Counted from the first letter of the stretch, positions 1 through 9,461 are shown. The stretch is DNA of 37,083 nt from DATAMF01 sp964472565 (GCA_964472565.1 CAYYNB010000047.1:1-37083), one strand, 5' to 3'. Notes: generated from the letters alone by a model not told the origin. Made by a program: numbers and translations.

Positions 1-35
1 GGGGGGGGGGGGGTCGGGTGGGCGGGGGGGGGGGG
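1..35. other. G-homopolymer-rich low-complexity end, probable artefact
   Basis: Thirty-one of the first 35 bases are G, in runs of 13 and 12. A conserved methyltransferase reading frame emerges directly afterwards. Such runs at a contig edge are typical of no-signal calls in two-colour sequencing chemistry carried into an assembly. That explanation is inference. Confidence 0.6.
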
Positions 36-196
36 CGCTGGTGCTGGGCAACGAAGCACGCGGCCTCTCGGACGACGTGCGCGACCAGATCACCGACTGG
101 GCCAAACTGCCGATGCATGGGAAAGCTGAATCGCTGAATGTTTCGGTGGCGGGCGGTGTGTTGATGTATCTGTGGTTGCAGGCCAATTCAGGTTAG
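2..196 (+). CDS. TrmH/SpoU-family RNA 2'-O-methyltransferase, C-terminal fragment
   Basis: This is the 3' end of a gene whose start lies outside the window. The readable part (from about 35) encodes LVLGNEARGLSDDV, then LPMHGKAESLNVSVAGGVLMY, ending in TAG at 194-196. These are the third SpoU motif: the N-E-x-x-G-L SAM-binding loop and the ESLNVSVA segment of the trefoil knot. The family transfers a methyl group from SAM to a ribose 2'-OH in rRNA or tRNA. Which RNA it modifies cannot be told from the tail alone. The frame stays open back through the G-rich bases 1-35, but those bases look artefactual, so the sequence there should not be trusted. Confidence 0.8.
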   Translation, partial: GGGGSGGRGGGALVLGNEARGLSDDVRDQITDWAKLPMHGKAESLNVSVAGGVLMYLWLQANSG

Positions 197-303
197 GCCA
201 TCCTAAGAATATCCTATTCATCCGGTTTGACTTCTCTTTCCTAAGGGAAGGAGTAAGGAGGGATGGGGTCAAGAAAATAGTGGCGCAGCCTTAAGAATCA
301 GTC

Positions 304-333
304 TTGTTGATTACCCCTGGCGTATGATACAAT
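304..333 (+). promoter_or_regulatory. Promoter of rpsB-tsf, extended -10 type
   Basis: The -10 hexamer TACAAT (328-333) is preceded by TGA, giving an extended -10 element at 325-327. A -35 candidate is TTGTTG (304-309, 18-bp spacer) or the overlapping TTGATT (307-312, 15-bp spacer). Transcription would begin near 340, leaving a leader of about 130 nt before rpsB. Confidence 0.65.
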
Positions 334-336
334 GCT

Positions 337-426
337 CCCCGGATTGTGGCTGTGTGGCCCTGTCCAAATAACACACATCGGGACTCAGTGGGTGTTGTCC
401 GGTTACGGGCCGGATTACCACCGGGG
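337..426 (+). promoter_or_regulatory. Structured 5' leader of rpsB, possible S2-responsive element
   Basis: CCCCGG (337-342) pairs with CCGGGG (421-426), and the stem can extend with TGG/CCA after a 4-nt bulge. Inside it are two local stems: TGTGTG (351-356) with CACACA (372-377), and TCCGG (398-402) with CCGGA (410-414). rpsB leaders in several bacterial groups are autoregulatory binding sites for S2. The pairing is seen; an S2-binding role here is inference. Confidence 0.4.
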
Positions 427-472
427 ATGAACGATGTGAACGTTTAAACACCATTTCAGGAGGATCAATCTC

Positions 473-1351
473 ATGCCCGTAGTTTCAATGAAGTCCCTGC
501 TCGAAACCGGCGTCCATTTCGGTCATCGCGCCCGCAAGTGGAACCCCAAGATGAAGCCGTATATCTTTACGGAACGGAATGGGATCCACATCATTGACTT
601 GCAGCAAACCCTGGTGTACCTGGACGAAATTTATGCTCTCGTGCGCGATACCGTCGCGGATGGCGGCTCGGTTTTGTTCGTCGGTACCAAGCGTCAGGCG
701 CAGGAAACGGTTGCAACCGAAGCGTCCCGTTCGATGATGCCCTATGTCAACGAACGCTGGATGGGCGGCACGCTCACCAACTGGCGGACCATCCGTGACC
801 GTCTGGAAACGATGAAACGCCTGGAGCGGATGCGCGAAGAAAATGGTTTCGAAGGTCTGACCAAAAAAGAACGTATCCTGCTCGACCGTAAGATGGCTCG
901 TATGGCGCTGCGTTTTGGTGGTATGCGTAACATGTCCCGCCTGCCCGATCTGATGTTCGTGGTGGATGTGCGCCGTGAAGATAATGCCGTCAAAGAAGCG
1001 AATATTCTGGGTATCCCGGTGATCGCCCTGGTTGACACCAACTGCGATCCCGACCCCATCGATTATGTAATTCCAGCCAACGATGACGCCATCCGCGCCA
1101 TCAAGCTGCTGACCGCCAAGATTGCTGACGCCGCCCTCGAAGGGATTGCCATGCGCAAAGCCCGGGTTGACGAAGGCGAACTGCCGGAAGAAGAAGTCGA
1201 TTTCGTCGAAGCCGTCAGCGAAATGGATGACGAAGCGTATCTGGGCGAAGCGACACTCGCCAAGCTGCGCAGCGGTGGGTTGGCATTCATGGACGATGAA
1301 GACCTGGAATTCGGCACCGAAGTTGAGGCAGAAGAGAACGAGGAAGCATAA
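473..1351 (+). CDS. rpsB: 30S ribosomal protein S2
   Basis: S2 sits at the head-body junction of the 30S subunit and is needed for S1 binding. The 292-aa product begins MPVVSMKSLLETGVHFGHRARKWNPKMKPYI, the diagnostic S2 N-terminus. It also contains the conserved segments GGSVLFVGTKRQAQE, NERWMGGTLTNW and GIPVIALVDTNCDPD. The tail after about residue 235 is strongly acidic (many E and D), an extension common outside the proteobacteria. The start is set by AGGAGG at 458-463, nine bases before the ATG. It is the first gene of a two-gene unit with tsf, and its TAA overlaps the tsf ATG by one base, which suggests translational coupling. Confidence 0.98.
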   Translation: MPVVSMKSLLETGVHFGHRARKWNPKMKPYIFTERNGIHIIDLQQTLVYLDEIYALVRDTVADGGSVLFVGTKRQAQETVATEASRSMMPYVNERWMGGTLTNWRTIRDRLETMKRLERMREENGFEGLTKKERILLDRKMARMALRFGGMRNMSRLPDLMFVVDVRREDNAVKEANILGIPVIALVDTNCDPDPIDYVIPANDDAIRAIKLLTAKIADAALEGIAMRKARVDEGELPEEEVDFVEAVSEMDDEAYLGEATLAKLRSGGLAFMDDEDLEFGTEVEAEENEEA

Positions 1352-1962
1352 TGGCGATTACAGCTCAACAGGTCAAAGAACTGCGTGAACTTACTGGCGT
1401 TGGCCCGCTGGAGTGCAAAAACGCGCTCGAACAGTTCGGCGGCGATGTCCAGAAAGCCACCGATTTCCTGCGCGAAAAAGGTCTGGCCAAAGCGGCCAAA
1501 AAAGCGTCGCGCGCGACCAATGACGGTATCATTCATATCTATGCGCACCACAACAACCGCCTGGGTGTGATGGTGGAACTGAACTGCGAAACCGACTTTG
1601 TCGCTCGTACCGACAAGTTCCGCCAGTTGGCGAATGATATTGCCTTGCAGATTGCGAATCTGAATCCGCAGTATGTGAAGCGCGAAGATGTGCCCGAAGC
1701 CGTGCTTCAGGCCGAGCGTGATTTGCAGCGACGACGCGCCATTGAAGAAGGCAAGCCCGAAGCGGTAGCGGATAAAGTCGTGGAAGGCCGCATGGCGAAA
1801 TTCTACGAAGAGATCGTCCTGTTCGATCAGCCGTTCATCAAGGATGACACGATCACCATTGGACAAATGGTAACGCAGGCGATTGCAGACATGGGCGAGA
1901 ATATTTCGCTCAGCCGGTTTGCCCGGTTCGCCGTTGGCGAAAGCGCGAACGAGGCGGAATAA
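1351..1962 (+). CDS. tsf: Elongation factor Ts
   Basis: EF-Ts is the nucleotide exchange factor that releases GDP from EF-Tu. The 203-aa protein opens with a UBA-like domain containing TGVGPLECKNALEQFGGD and then carries the signature NRLGVMVELNCETDFVARTD, whose TDFVA core contacts EF-Tu. At about 200 residues it is the short form, lacking the duplicated core subdomain of the ~283-aa E. coli protein, like the EF-Ts of Thermus and various other deep-branching lineages. It starts inside the rpsB stop (TAATG) with GAGGAAG just upstream acting as the ribosome site. A strong terminator follows, so rpsB-tsf forms a closed transcription unit. Confidence 0.97.
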   Translation: MAITAQQVKELRELTGVGPLECKNALEQFGGDVQKATDFLREKGLAKAAKKASRATNDGIIHIYAHHNNRLGVMVELNCETDFVARTDKFRQLANDIALQIANLNPQYVKREDVPEAVLQAERDLQRRRAIEEGKPEAVADKVVEGRMAKFYEEIVLFDQPFIKDDTITIGQMVTQAIADMGENISLSRFARFAVGESANEAE

Positions 1963-1985
1963 GAGCCAGTGATGTGAGCTACTGA

Positions 1986-2019
1986 GGGGATTAGGAACAA
2001 AAACCTAATCCCCTTTTTT
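1986..2019 (+). terminator. Intrinsic terminator of rpsB-tsf
   Basis: A perfect 10-bp stem, GGGGATTAGG (1986-1995) with CCTAATCCCC (2004-2013), has an 8-nt A-rich loop and is followed by six T residues (2014-2019). It lies 23 bases after the tsf stop. Confidence 0.93.
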
Positions 2020-2062
2020 GCGCCTTCTGACATCGTTTAACTAGTTAAAGGGAAAAGACCGG

Positions 2063-2812
2063 ATGGATAACCAACCTGCCAAACCTCATTATCGCCGTAT
2101 CGTTCTTAAACTCAGTGGTGAAGCGTTGGCCGGGCCAGAAGGCTACGGCATCGATCCCGATCAGGCCGCCATCATTGCGCATAAGATTAAGGCAGTCCAC
2201 GATTTAAACGTCCAGGTCGCGGTGGTCATCGGCGCAGGCAACCTCTGGCGCGGTCATACAGGGGTTGAGCGCGGGATGGAACAGGCCGTCGCGGATTATA
2301 TGGGGATGATCGGCACCGTGATGAATGGACTGGCGCTTCAGGATGCGCTTGAACGGATCGGCGTTCCGTCGCGCGTTCAGACTGCCATCGCCATGAATCA
2401 GGTAGCGGAACCATTTATCCGCTTGCGCGCTATCCGGCACCTCGAAAAAGGCCGCGTGGTGATCCTGGCAGGTGGCACAGGCAACCCCTATTTTACGACA
2501 GACACGGCGGCAGCCATGCGCGGTATGGATGTCCGCGCCGATGTGATTATCAAGGGCACGCAGGTAGACGGCGTGTATACCGAAGACCCGAAGAAAAACC
2601 CCCATGCCACCCGGTATGAACACCTCACCTATGCGGAAGCACTTGAGCGCCGCGTGCGCGTGATGGACCTGACCGCGATTACGCTGGCAATGGAATATAA
2701 TGTGCCGCTGATCGTGCTGAATATCTGGGATGATCACAGCTTTATGGATGCCGTGCTGGGTAAAAAGGTCGGCACGTTGATCGTAAACGGTGATGATGAG
2801 GTTCAAAAATAA
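2063..2812 (+). CDS. pyrH: UMP kinase
   Basis: PyrH phosphorylates UMP to UDP in pyrimidine nucleotide synthesis and belongs to the amino-acid-kinase fold, not the NMP-kinase fold. The 249-aa product shows the family motifs in order: RIVLKLSGEAL near the N-terminus, VVIGAGNLWRG, the TGNPYFTTDTAAAMRG segment that forms part of the UMP/ATP site, and KGTQVDGVYTEDPKKNP. Length is normal (about 240). A purine-rich AAAGGGA lies upstream of the ATG. It follows tsf in the usual bacterial order, but is separated by a terminator and must have its own promoter in the short gap. frr, the usual next gene, is absent; a convergent glycosyltransferase takes its place. Confidence 0.96.
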   Translation: MDNQPAKPHYRRIVLKLSGEALAGPEGYGIDPDQAAIIAHKIKAVHDLNVQVAVVIGAGNLWRGHTGVERGMEQAVADYMGMIGTVMNGLALQDALERIGVPSRVQTAIAMNQVAEPFIRLRAIRHLEKGRVVILAGGTGNPYFTTDTAAAMRGMDVRADVIIKGTQVDGVYTEDPKKNPHATRYEHLTYAEALERRVRVMDLTAITLAMEYNVPLIVLNIWDDHSFMDAVLGKKVGTLIVNGDDEVQK

Positions 2813-2872
2813 CCCGAACCGTCGCAGGCGACTTGGCAGTAGGGCGACCTGTCCTTACTTTTGACACCCTGC

Positions 2873-2978
2873 GATTTAACCTGAATCCCCCACGATTTAG
2901 CCTAAATCTCGACGCATTTAGGCTAAATCTATCCCACATTTATCCCAATTAAGGCTACTTTTATTCCAAATAAGGTTA
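2873..2978. repeat. Degenerate ~21-bp tandem repeats between convergent genes
   Basis: Hexamers of the type (G/C)ATTTA recur at 2873, 2894, 2915 and 2937, with CTTTTA at 2958: periods of 21, 21, 22 and 21 bp. Each is followed by a CC-rich pair and then AAT. The second and third units also form a perfect 14-bp inverted repeat, 2894-2907 against 2916-2929, with an 8-nt loop. The rest of the 2813-3101 gap is AT-rich and holds no gene that I can see. No T-tract follows the hairpin, so it is not a typical intrinsic terminator. Confidence 0.55.
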
Positions 2979-3101
2979 AATAAGTAACCTACTTTAACCG
3001 GATTCTTACCTGGAGCGCGTTGGAAAAAGGTTATTTTGCCGATTCGCCCTTGTGTATTAAACCTGTCTATTAGCTAACCCTTTACAGAAAAGACTTCAGC
3101 C

Positions 3102-4295
3102 TTAGCCCTGGCTCACGCGCTGATAGACCTGTTCCAGTTGTGCCGCGACCTGTGCCCAGGTGTAGTGTTGCTGCACCAGGGTAAAAGCGCGCTGCCCCAT
3201 TTGTTCCCGCCGCCGCGCATCGCTCAGCAGCAGCGTCAGCGCCTCGGCCAGCGCGCCGGTGTCCCGCTCGACGACCAGCCCGGCCCCGGCGTCCACCACT
3301 TCAGGGAAGTTGCAGCCAGGCGTCAGCAGGACGGGCAGCTTGCAGATCATGGCTTCCAGCACGGCCATCGAGAAGCCCTCCCCGATGGCAGGCAGCGCAA
3401 AGAGATCGGCGGCGGCCAGTGCTGACAGCTTGTCGTTGCCAGTCAGCAGTCCCGTGAAAATGACCTGTTCCGCGATCTGATGTTCGGCCACCTGCGCCCG
3501 CAGCTCGGCCAGCATGCCCTCGTCCGGCCCGACGATCAGCAGGTGCGCATCGGGATTCTGCCGTACAGCCTGCGCGAAGGCGGGGATGAGCAACTGCACA
3601 CCTTTGCGCGCCTGAAGCCGTCCCAGGTACAGCACCACAGGCCCCGTGCCCAGCTTCCACCGCTCGCGGAAAGGCCCGCCGTCGGGAAGCGTGGCGAAGT
3701 CTTCCAGATGCACGCCGTTGGGCACGATGCTGATCTGTTCCTCGCGCAGCGGCGCGCCCCGCCCCGTCCAGATCGTACGGGCGTCGGCAGCTTCGTTCTG
3801 TGTGAGGGCGATTATCTGAGTAAAGCGGGACAGCATCCGGTGTCCGAGCAGGCGATCCCATGTCTTTTTGATAATCGGGCGGCCTGTATCATAGGGCAGT
3901 GTCCCGTGCGGCGAGACAACGACGGGCACACCGAGTTGATTAGCTACGGGGAGCGCCAGCCAGTTTTCCACCGTGCGAACTTCGTGACAATGCACCACCT
4001 CGATCCGGTGTTCGCTGATCAGGCGGCGGACTGTATTCTGCATTCCAGCCGGCGTCGAGAGGTTCACTTTGCCGCGTAACCAGTTGCTCCGATTACGGAC
4101 GCGGATCACCTGCACCCCATCGATCACTTCCCGGTAGATCGGCGTGCGCTCGGTAGGACTGAGGGTATCAGTCGTAAGCACATAGACCTGATGCCCGGCT
4201 GCCGCCAGAGCGCGTGTCAAATCCGTTGCGGCCCGCACCGATCCCCCATAGGCCCAGGCCGGCGCGTAATAAGGAATAATATGGAGAAGATTCAT
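3102..4295 (-). CDS. Glycosyltransferase family 4 (GT-B fold)
   Basis: The 397-aa protein transfers a sugar from a nucleotide donor, probably in cell-surface polysaccharide or glycolipid synthesis; donor and acceptor are unknown. It begins MNLLHIIPYYAPAWAYGGSV, the N-terminal Rossmann domain with its glycine-rich loop, and contains VVHCHEVRTVE and VPVVVSPHGT. The C-terminal GT1/GT4 domain starts near VVLYLGRLQARKGV and has the E-x7-E motif in GEGFSMAVLEAM. I chose ATG 4293-4295; the longer frame to 4394 adds 33 residues with no family character and overlaps the divergent kinase gene. The ribosome site is weak. It stands alone, divergent from the FGGY kinase and convergent with pyrH, so it may not belong to the catabolic locus. 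Confidence 0.88.
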   Translation of the reverse strand: MNLLHIIPYYAPAWAYGGSVRAATDLTRALAAAGHQVYVLTTDTLSPTERTPIYREVIDGVQVIRVRNRSNWLRGKVNLSTPAGMQNTVRRLISEHRIEVVHCHEVRTVENWLALPVANQLGVPVVVSPHGTLPYDTGRPIIKKTWDRLLGHRMLSRFTQIIALTQNEAADARTIWTGRGAPLREEQISIVPNGVHLEDFATLPDGGPFRERWKLGTGPVVLYLGRLQARKGVQLLIPAFAQAVRQNPDAHLLIVGPDEGMLAELRAQVAEHQIAEQVIFTGLLTGNDKLSALAAADLFALPAIGEGFSMAVLEAMICKLPVLLTPGCNFPEVVDAGAGLVVERDTGALAEALTLLLSDARRREQMGQRAFTLVQQHYTWAQVAAQLEQVYQRVSQG

Positions 4296-4333
4296 AAGAA
4301 AGCATCCCAAAAAATCGTCTGAGTCCGCTGCGC

Positions 4334-4348
4334 GATGTATATTACATC
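4334..4348. promoter_or_regulatory. Small palindrome in the divergent GT4/FGGY intergenic region
   Basis: GATGTA-TAT-TACATC forms 6-bp inverted arms around a 3-bp centre, in the 86-bp gap between two divergently transcribed genes. It may be an operator; no regulator can be assigned. Confidence 0.3.
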
Positions 4349-4381
4349 CGCACGGTTTCATCCACAAGACACGGAAGACTG

Positions 4382-5959
4382 ATGACTGAGCCACTTATTC
4401 TCGCGATTGATAACGGTACCCAGAGTGTGCGCGCCCTGTTGTTCGACCCGCGCGGCAATTTAGTTGCCAGGTCGCATGTGCCGATCCAGCCCTATTTTTC
4501 GGAACATCCCGGCTGGGCTGAGCAGCATGCCCATTATTTTTGGACTTCCTTATGCCATGCCTGTCACAAGTTGTGGCAGATGCCGGACGTTCAAAAAGAG
4601 GCGATTAAAGGTGTCACCCTGACCACGCAGCGCGGCACCGTGATCAATCTGGATCAAGCGGGTGTGCCGCTGCGCCCCGCGATCATCTGGCTGGATCAAC
4701 GCCGCACCATTGGACTTAAGCCAGTTGGCGGCTGGTGGGGGCTGGCGTTTAAGCTGGTTCGGATGTCGGAGACAGTGGCTTATATTCAGGCTGAAGCTGA
4801 AGCGAACTGGATTCGTGCGAATCAGCCCGACATTTGGGACAAGACGGCTAAATATCTGCTGCTCTCCGGCTATTTGACGCACCGCCTCACGGGGCGTTAT
4901 GTCGATTCGGTGGGGTGTCAGGTCGCGTATATTCCCTTTGATTACAAGCATCTTCGTTGGGCGTCTTCCTATGATTGGAAGTGGAACGCCGTACCGATCC
5001 AGCCCGCGATGCTGCCTGATCTGGTTCCTCCGGCGGGGCGTCTGGGCGAAATTACGCATGAGGCATCCGAAGCGACGGGAATTCCTGCTGGCCTGCCGGT
5101 GATCGCCGCTGCCGCCGACAAAGCTTGTGAAATTATCGGCGCAGGGTGCCTGGACCCGCATATCGGCAGCTTGAGCTATGGGACAACCGCCACGATCAAC
5201 ACGACGCACCGCCGCTATATTGAAGTGATTCCCCTGATTCCACCCTATCCGTCGGCTGTGCCGGGAGCCTACAGCCTGGAATTGCAGATTTATCGCGGCT
5301 ATTGGATGGTGAACTGGTTTAAGCAGGAGTTCGGTCATCAGGAGCGCGGCATCGCGCAGGAGCGCGGGGTGGAGCCGGAAACGCTGTTCGATGATCTGCT
5401 GACCCAGGTGCCGCCAGGATCAGACGGATTGGTCTTGCAGCCGTACTGGTCCCCTGGAATCAAAGTACCCGGCCCCGAAGCGCGCGGCGCGATCATCGGG
5501 TTCAGCGATGTTCACACGCGCGCCCACATCTACCGCGCCATCATCGAAGGGTTGGCGTATGCACTGCGCGACGGCAAAGAACGCAGCGAAAAACGGACCG
5601 GCGTACCGATCACCGAACTGCGGGTGTCGGGCGGCGGATCACAGAGTGATGCCGCGCTGCAACTGACAGCGGATATTTTCGGCCTGCCCACCGCGCGCCC
5701 GCACACCTATGAAACATCTGGCCTGGGTGCCGCGATTGATGCGGCGGTGGGCTTGGGGCTGCATCCCGACTTTGAGACGGCGATCCGCGAAATGACCCGG
5801 ATCGAGCGCGTATTTGAGCCGATCCCGCAGCAGCACAAAATGTATGATGAGATTTTCCACGATGTGTATAAGCACATGTATCCCCGGCTTCATCCGTTGT
5901 ACAGCGCTATCCGGCAAATTACGCGGCACCATTTTTCAGGTACCGGGGATGCGCGGTGA
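4382..5959 (+). CDS. FGGY-family carbohydrate kinase
   Basis: FGGY kinases phosphorylate free sugars, ketoses or polyols with ATP in the cytoplasm. The 525-aa product opens with LILAIDNGTQSVRALLFD, the phosphate-1 motif of the actin-like ATPase fold. It then shows LTTQRGTVINLD and AIIWLDQRR, the phosphate-2 region SYGTTATINT, and the adenosine-binding VSGGGSQSDAALQL segment with ETSGLGAAIDAAVG. Length fits the family (about 500). The start has GGAAG five bases upstream. It converges with the GatZ-like gene, leaving one base between stop codons and no terminator. Substrate is not readable from sequence. In this context a role in phosphorylating galactosamine, galactose or tagatose after ABC import is possible, but it could serve another sugar. 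Confidence 0.9.
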   Translation: MTEPLILAIDNGTQSVRALLFDPRGNLVARSHVPIQPYFSEHPGWAEQHAHYFWTSLCHACHKLWQMPDVQKEAIKGVTLTTQRGTVINLDQAGVPLRPAIIWLDQRRTIGLKPVGGWWGLAFKLVRMSETVAYIQAEAEANWIRANQPDIWDKTAKYLLLSGYLTHRLTGRYVDSVGCQVAYIPFDYKHLRWASSYDWKWNAVPIQPAMLPDLVPPAGRLGEITHEASEATGIPAGLPVIAAAADKACEIIGAGCLDPHIGSLSYGTTATINTTHRRYIEVIPLIPPYPSAVPGAYSLELQIYRGYWMVNWFKQEFGHQERGIAQERGVEPETLFDDLLTQVPPGSDGLVLQPYWSPGIKVPGPEARGAIIGFSDVHTRAHIYRAIIEGLAYALRDGKERSEKRTGVPITELRVSGGGSQSDAALQLTADIFGLPTARPHTYETSGLGAAIDAAVGLGLHPDFETAIREMTRIERVFEPIPQQHKMYDEIFHDVYKHMYPRLHPLYSAIRQITRHHFSGTGDAR

Positions 5960-5960
5960 A

Positions 5961-7196
<1,236 letters not shown>

Positions 7197-7202
7197 AGGA
7201 AA

Positions 7203-8174
7203 TCATTGCTCCGCATAAGACTCGAACCATTTTTCCACCGCAGCCGGTGGGGTGTAAAAATCAGTCCAGGGGCGCGCGTACTGATTGGCTATCGCGGTGA
7301 GCCGCTGCAAGCGCTCGGTTCCGGTGGTGGTGAGAAAAGCCTGTCGTTCGGCAGCGTTCATGTTCACCGACTCTTTCCAGATCGCTCGTCCGCCCAAAAA
7401 GCCACTGGCACCCGACTGACAGGCGATCTGCACCTGCTGCTCAAAGGTTGCAAAGTCAACACCTGCGCTCAGAATTACCCAGGGAACAGTGGAGACGGCG
7501 CTCACTTCTTCACAGGCCGCGCGCCATGCCCCCTGATCCGCGTTATAGGCGGCATCGATGGGGAATTCCAGTTTGAGGACATCGGCCCCGGTACGGCTCA
7601 AGCGGCGTGCTGTTTCGCAGACAACGGTGGGGGTTGTGACGGCGAAGGCTTCGCTTTTCCGGTTAATAGACGCATCCAGGCTGTAAGCCAGCGGCTCAAC
7701 AAAAAGCGGCAGATCGTAGCGGTGGCATTCGTCGGCCACCTGCGCGATCAGCGCTTCGATTTCTTCGGCTAGGGCGCCAGAATCAGGATGGTAGTAGATC
7801 AACAATTTGCCCGCCGACGCACCCATCTGCCGGATTTTGCTCACGGTCCAACCGGGGATGAAGGCGGTCCGGCGGTAGGTAGCGTCGCCGCTGTAGCCGG
7901 TTTCTTCAATGCACATCAACAGCCCGCTGTGTTTGACACCGAGCAGCGCCGCTTGGAGGCCATATTCGGGATCAAGCAGAACCGCGCTGGTGTGCGGGGC
8001 CAGCACCTTGACAACTTCGTATTTGATTTGAACAGCATCGTCATAGGTAGACCCGGCGGGCAGCAGTTGGCGGTAGTTGCCCCGTTGATCAAAAGCCATC
8101 ACAGTAAAAACCTGTTGGTTGGTGCTGGTTGTGACCAGTCCGCGCCAACGTCCGGGGGTGAGAGGGGTGCTCAT
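7203..8174 (-). CDS. Class I tagatose-1,6-bisphosphate aldolase, LacD-like
   Basis: LacD-type aldolases cleave tagatose-1,6-bisphosphate to dihydroxyacetone phosphate and glyceraldehyde-3-phosphate through a Schiff base. The 323-aa product has the family length. It carries AFDQRGNYRQLLP near residues 27-39, SAVLLDPEYG near 63-72, GKLLIYYHPD near 122-131, and GADVLKLEFPID, where K201 fits the Schiff-base lysine of LacD. SAGVDF and GASGFLGGRAIW form the C-terminal phosphate-binding part. It has AGGAG about 11 bases before ATG and lies between the GH27 and GatZ-like genes in one operon. A related DeoC/LacD-family aldolase acting on another ketose bisphosphate (for example sulfofructose-type substrates) is the main alternative. 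Confidence 0.85.
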   Translation of the reverse strand: MSTPLTPGRWRGLVTTSTNQQVFTVMAFDQRGNYRQLLPAGSTYDDAVQIKYEVVKVLAPHTSAVLLDPEYGLQAALLGVKHSGLLMCIEETGYSGDATYRRTAFIPGWTVSKIRQMGASAGKLLIYYHPDSGALAEEIEALIAQVADECHRYDLPLFVEPLAYSLDASINRKSEAFAVTTPTVVCETARRLSRTGADVLKLEFPIDAAYNADQGAWRAACEEVSAVSTVPWVILSAGVDFATFEQQVQIACQSGASGFLGGRAIWKESVNMNAAERQAFLTTTGTERLQRLTAIANQYARPWTDFYTPPAAVEKWFESYAEQ

Positions 8175-8192
8175 GTAAAAACTATCTCCTAA

Positions 8193-9461
8193 TTATTGTG
8201 GATAGACGCGCAGCATCACGGCTTCGTGGGCCAGGACATTGACCGAGTAATTTTTTTCGAACAGCCCTTGAGCGGCATGTTCCCATAGATTTCGCACATG
8301 CGCGGTAGTCCAATCCACTTGCAGATCGGATTGCCAGTCCACGGTCATGATATGGTCTTCGGTGCTGCGATTAAGCAGGGCGATGCCCCAGCTTCCATCG
8401 GCTAACGGCTTGGCGAAAATCTGATAATCGCCATCATTGCGCACACGGGACGCCTGGATGCCGAGGCTGTCCTGATTCAAAGCGATCACTTCGGTATTGG
8501 TGAGGGTTTGCCGGGTATAGTAGTCCATGTTACGCACATCGGTTCCGGCCAGCAGGGGCGAAGCCAGAATCGCCCACATGCTGAAATGAGTACGGTATTC
8601 GCGGGCGGTTGCCCCGTCGCCGGGGATGTTGCCCGCCCCGTCGATGCCCACGACCAGCATATCATAATCATTCCAGCCGCCCGGCCCGGCGTACGATTCC
8701 AGGCCGACACCACGATCAATCATGTCCAGGACATCGAAAAAGTAATCTTCACGGTTGCCCGGATAGTCAAAATCGTCGCTGATATCCTGTCCAATGCGCC
8801 ATTGATGCCCCCCGGCGGAGCGTGCCCATTCCCAGACTGTATCCCACCCGCAGTGGCAGATATGGAGCACAATCGGGCAGTTTGTGGCTTGCAGCGCGGA
8901 CGACATGGCGATGTGGCGATCTTTGACATCCGGCGCGTTTTCGCCGGGTTCGCAGCAGGAATCGTATTTCAAAAAGTCCACACCCCACGACGCGAATAAC
9001 GCGGCATCTTCCTGTTCGTGGTGCAGACTCCCGGTATATCCGGCGCAGGTTTCGTTGCCGGGGCCGGAATAAATGCCCAACTTCAAGCCTTTGGAATGGG
9101 CGTAGTCGGCCAGATAGGCCATGCCGTGCGGGAATTTAACGGGATCGTATTCTAACGGATGGCTCATGCGCGATCCTTTATACCGCTGCCAGCCGTCATC
9201 CAGGCCCACGTAGAGGTAGCCCGCGTCGCGCATGCCGCTGGATACCAGCGCGTCGATGGTGTCGATAATAAGCTGCTCGTTGATGTCTTCCCCGAAGGTA
9301 TTCCAACTGTTCCAGCCCATCGGTGGGGTGAGCGCCAGATAGGCTGGCGCGGGCGTTGGGGTTAATTGATCCATAGCTGTACTCCGGCTGTTCGTTAGTG
9401 CTGCATAGCTGAAGCAAACGAATATCAAGACGATAAAAAAGAAGCCGAGTTGTTTAGACAA
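8193..9461 (-). CDS. GH27 alpha-galactosidase family glycoside hydrolase, probably secreted
   Basis: GH27 retaining enzymes release terminal alpha-D-galactose or alpha-N-acetylgalactosamine. With the TTG start at 9461 the protein is 422 aa and begins with K3 and a hydrophobic run at residues 6-22, a signal peptide or anchor. An alternative ATG at residue 30 (9374) has a good GGAG site and would give a cytoplasmic form. Family motifs are PPMGWNSWN, YLYVGLDDGW (galactose O4/O6-binding Asp pair), FLKYDSCC with nucleophile D167, and WRIGQDISDDF with acid/base D226. The loop normally reading C-E-W is ICHCGW here, so the residue separating galactose from GalNAc specificity is His, not Glu or Ser. 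The TTG start overlaps the DeoR stop by eight bases, implying coupled translation. Confidence 0.9.
   Translation of the reverse strand: MSKQLGFFFIVLIFVCFSYAALTNSRSTAMDQLTPTPAPAYLALTPPMGWNSWNTFGEDINEQLIIDTIDALVSSGMRDAGYLYVGLDDGWQRYKGSRMSHPLEYDPVKFPHGMAYLADYAHSKGLKLGIYSGPGNETCAGYTGSLHHEQEDAALFASWGVDFLKYDSCCEPGENAPDVKDRHIAMSSALQATNCPIVLHICHCGWDTVWEWARSAGGHQWRIGQDISDDFDYPGNREDYFFDVLDMIDRGVGLESYAGPGGWNDYDMLVVGIDGAGNIPGDGATAREYRTHFSMWAILASPLLAGTDVRNMDYYTRQTLTNTEVIALNQDSLGIQASRVRNDGDYQIFAKPLADGSWGIALLNRSTEDHIMTVDWQSDLQVDWTTAHVRNLWEHAAQGLFEKNYSVNVLAHEAVMLRVYPQ

Noticed and set aside
4296..4394. N-terminal extension of the glycosyltransferase (33 residues).
   Set aside because: It lacks family character, crosses the divergent intergenic region and overlaps the FGGY kinase start; the internal ATG gives the normal GT-B N-terminus.
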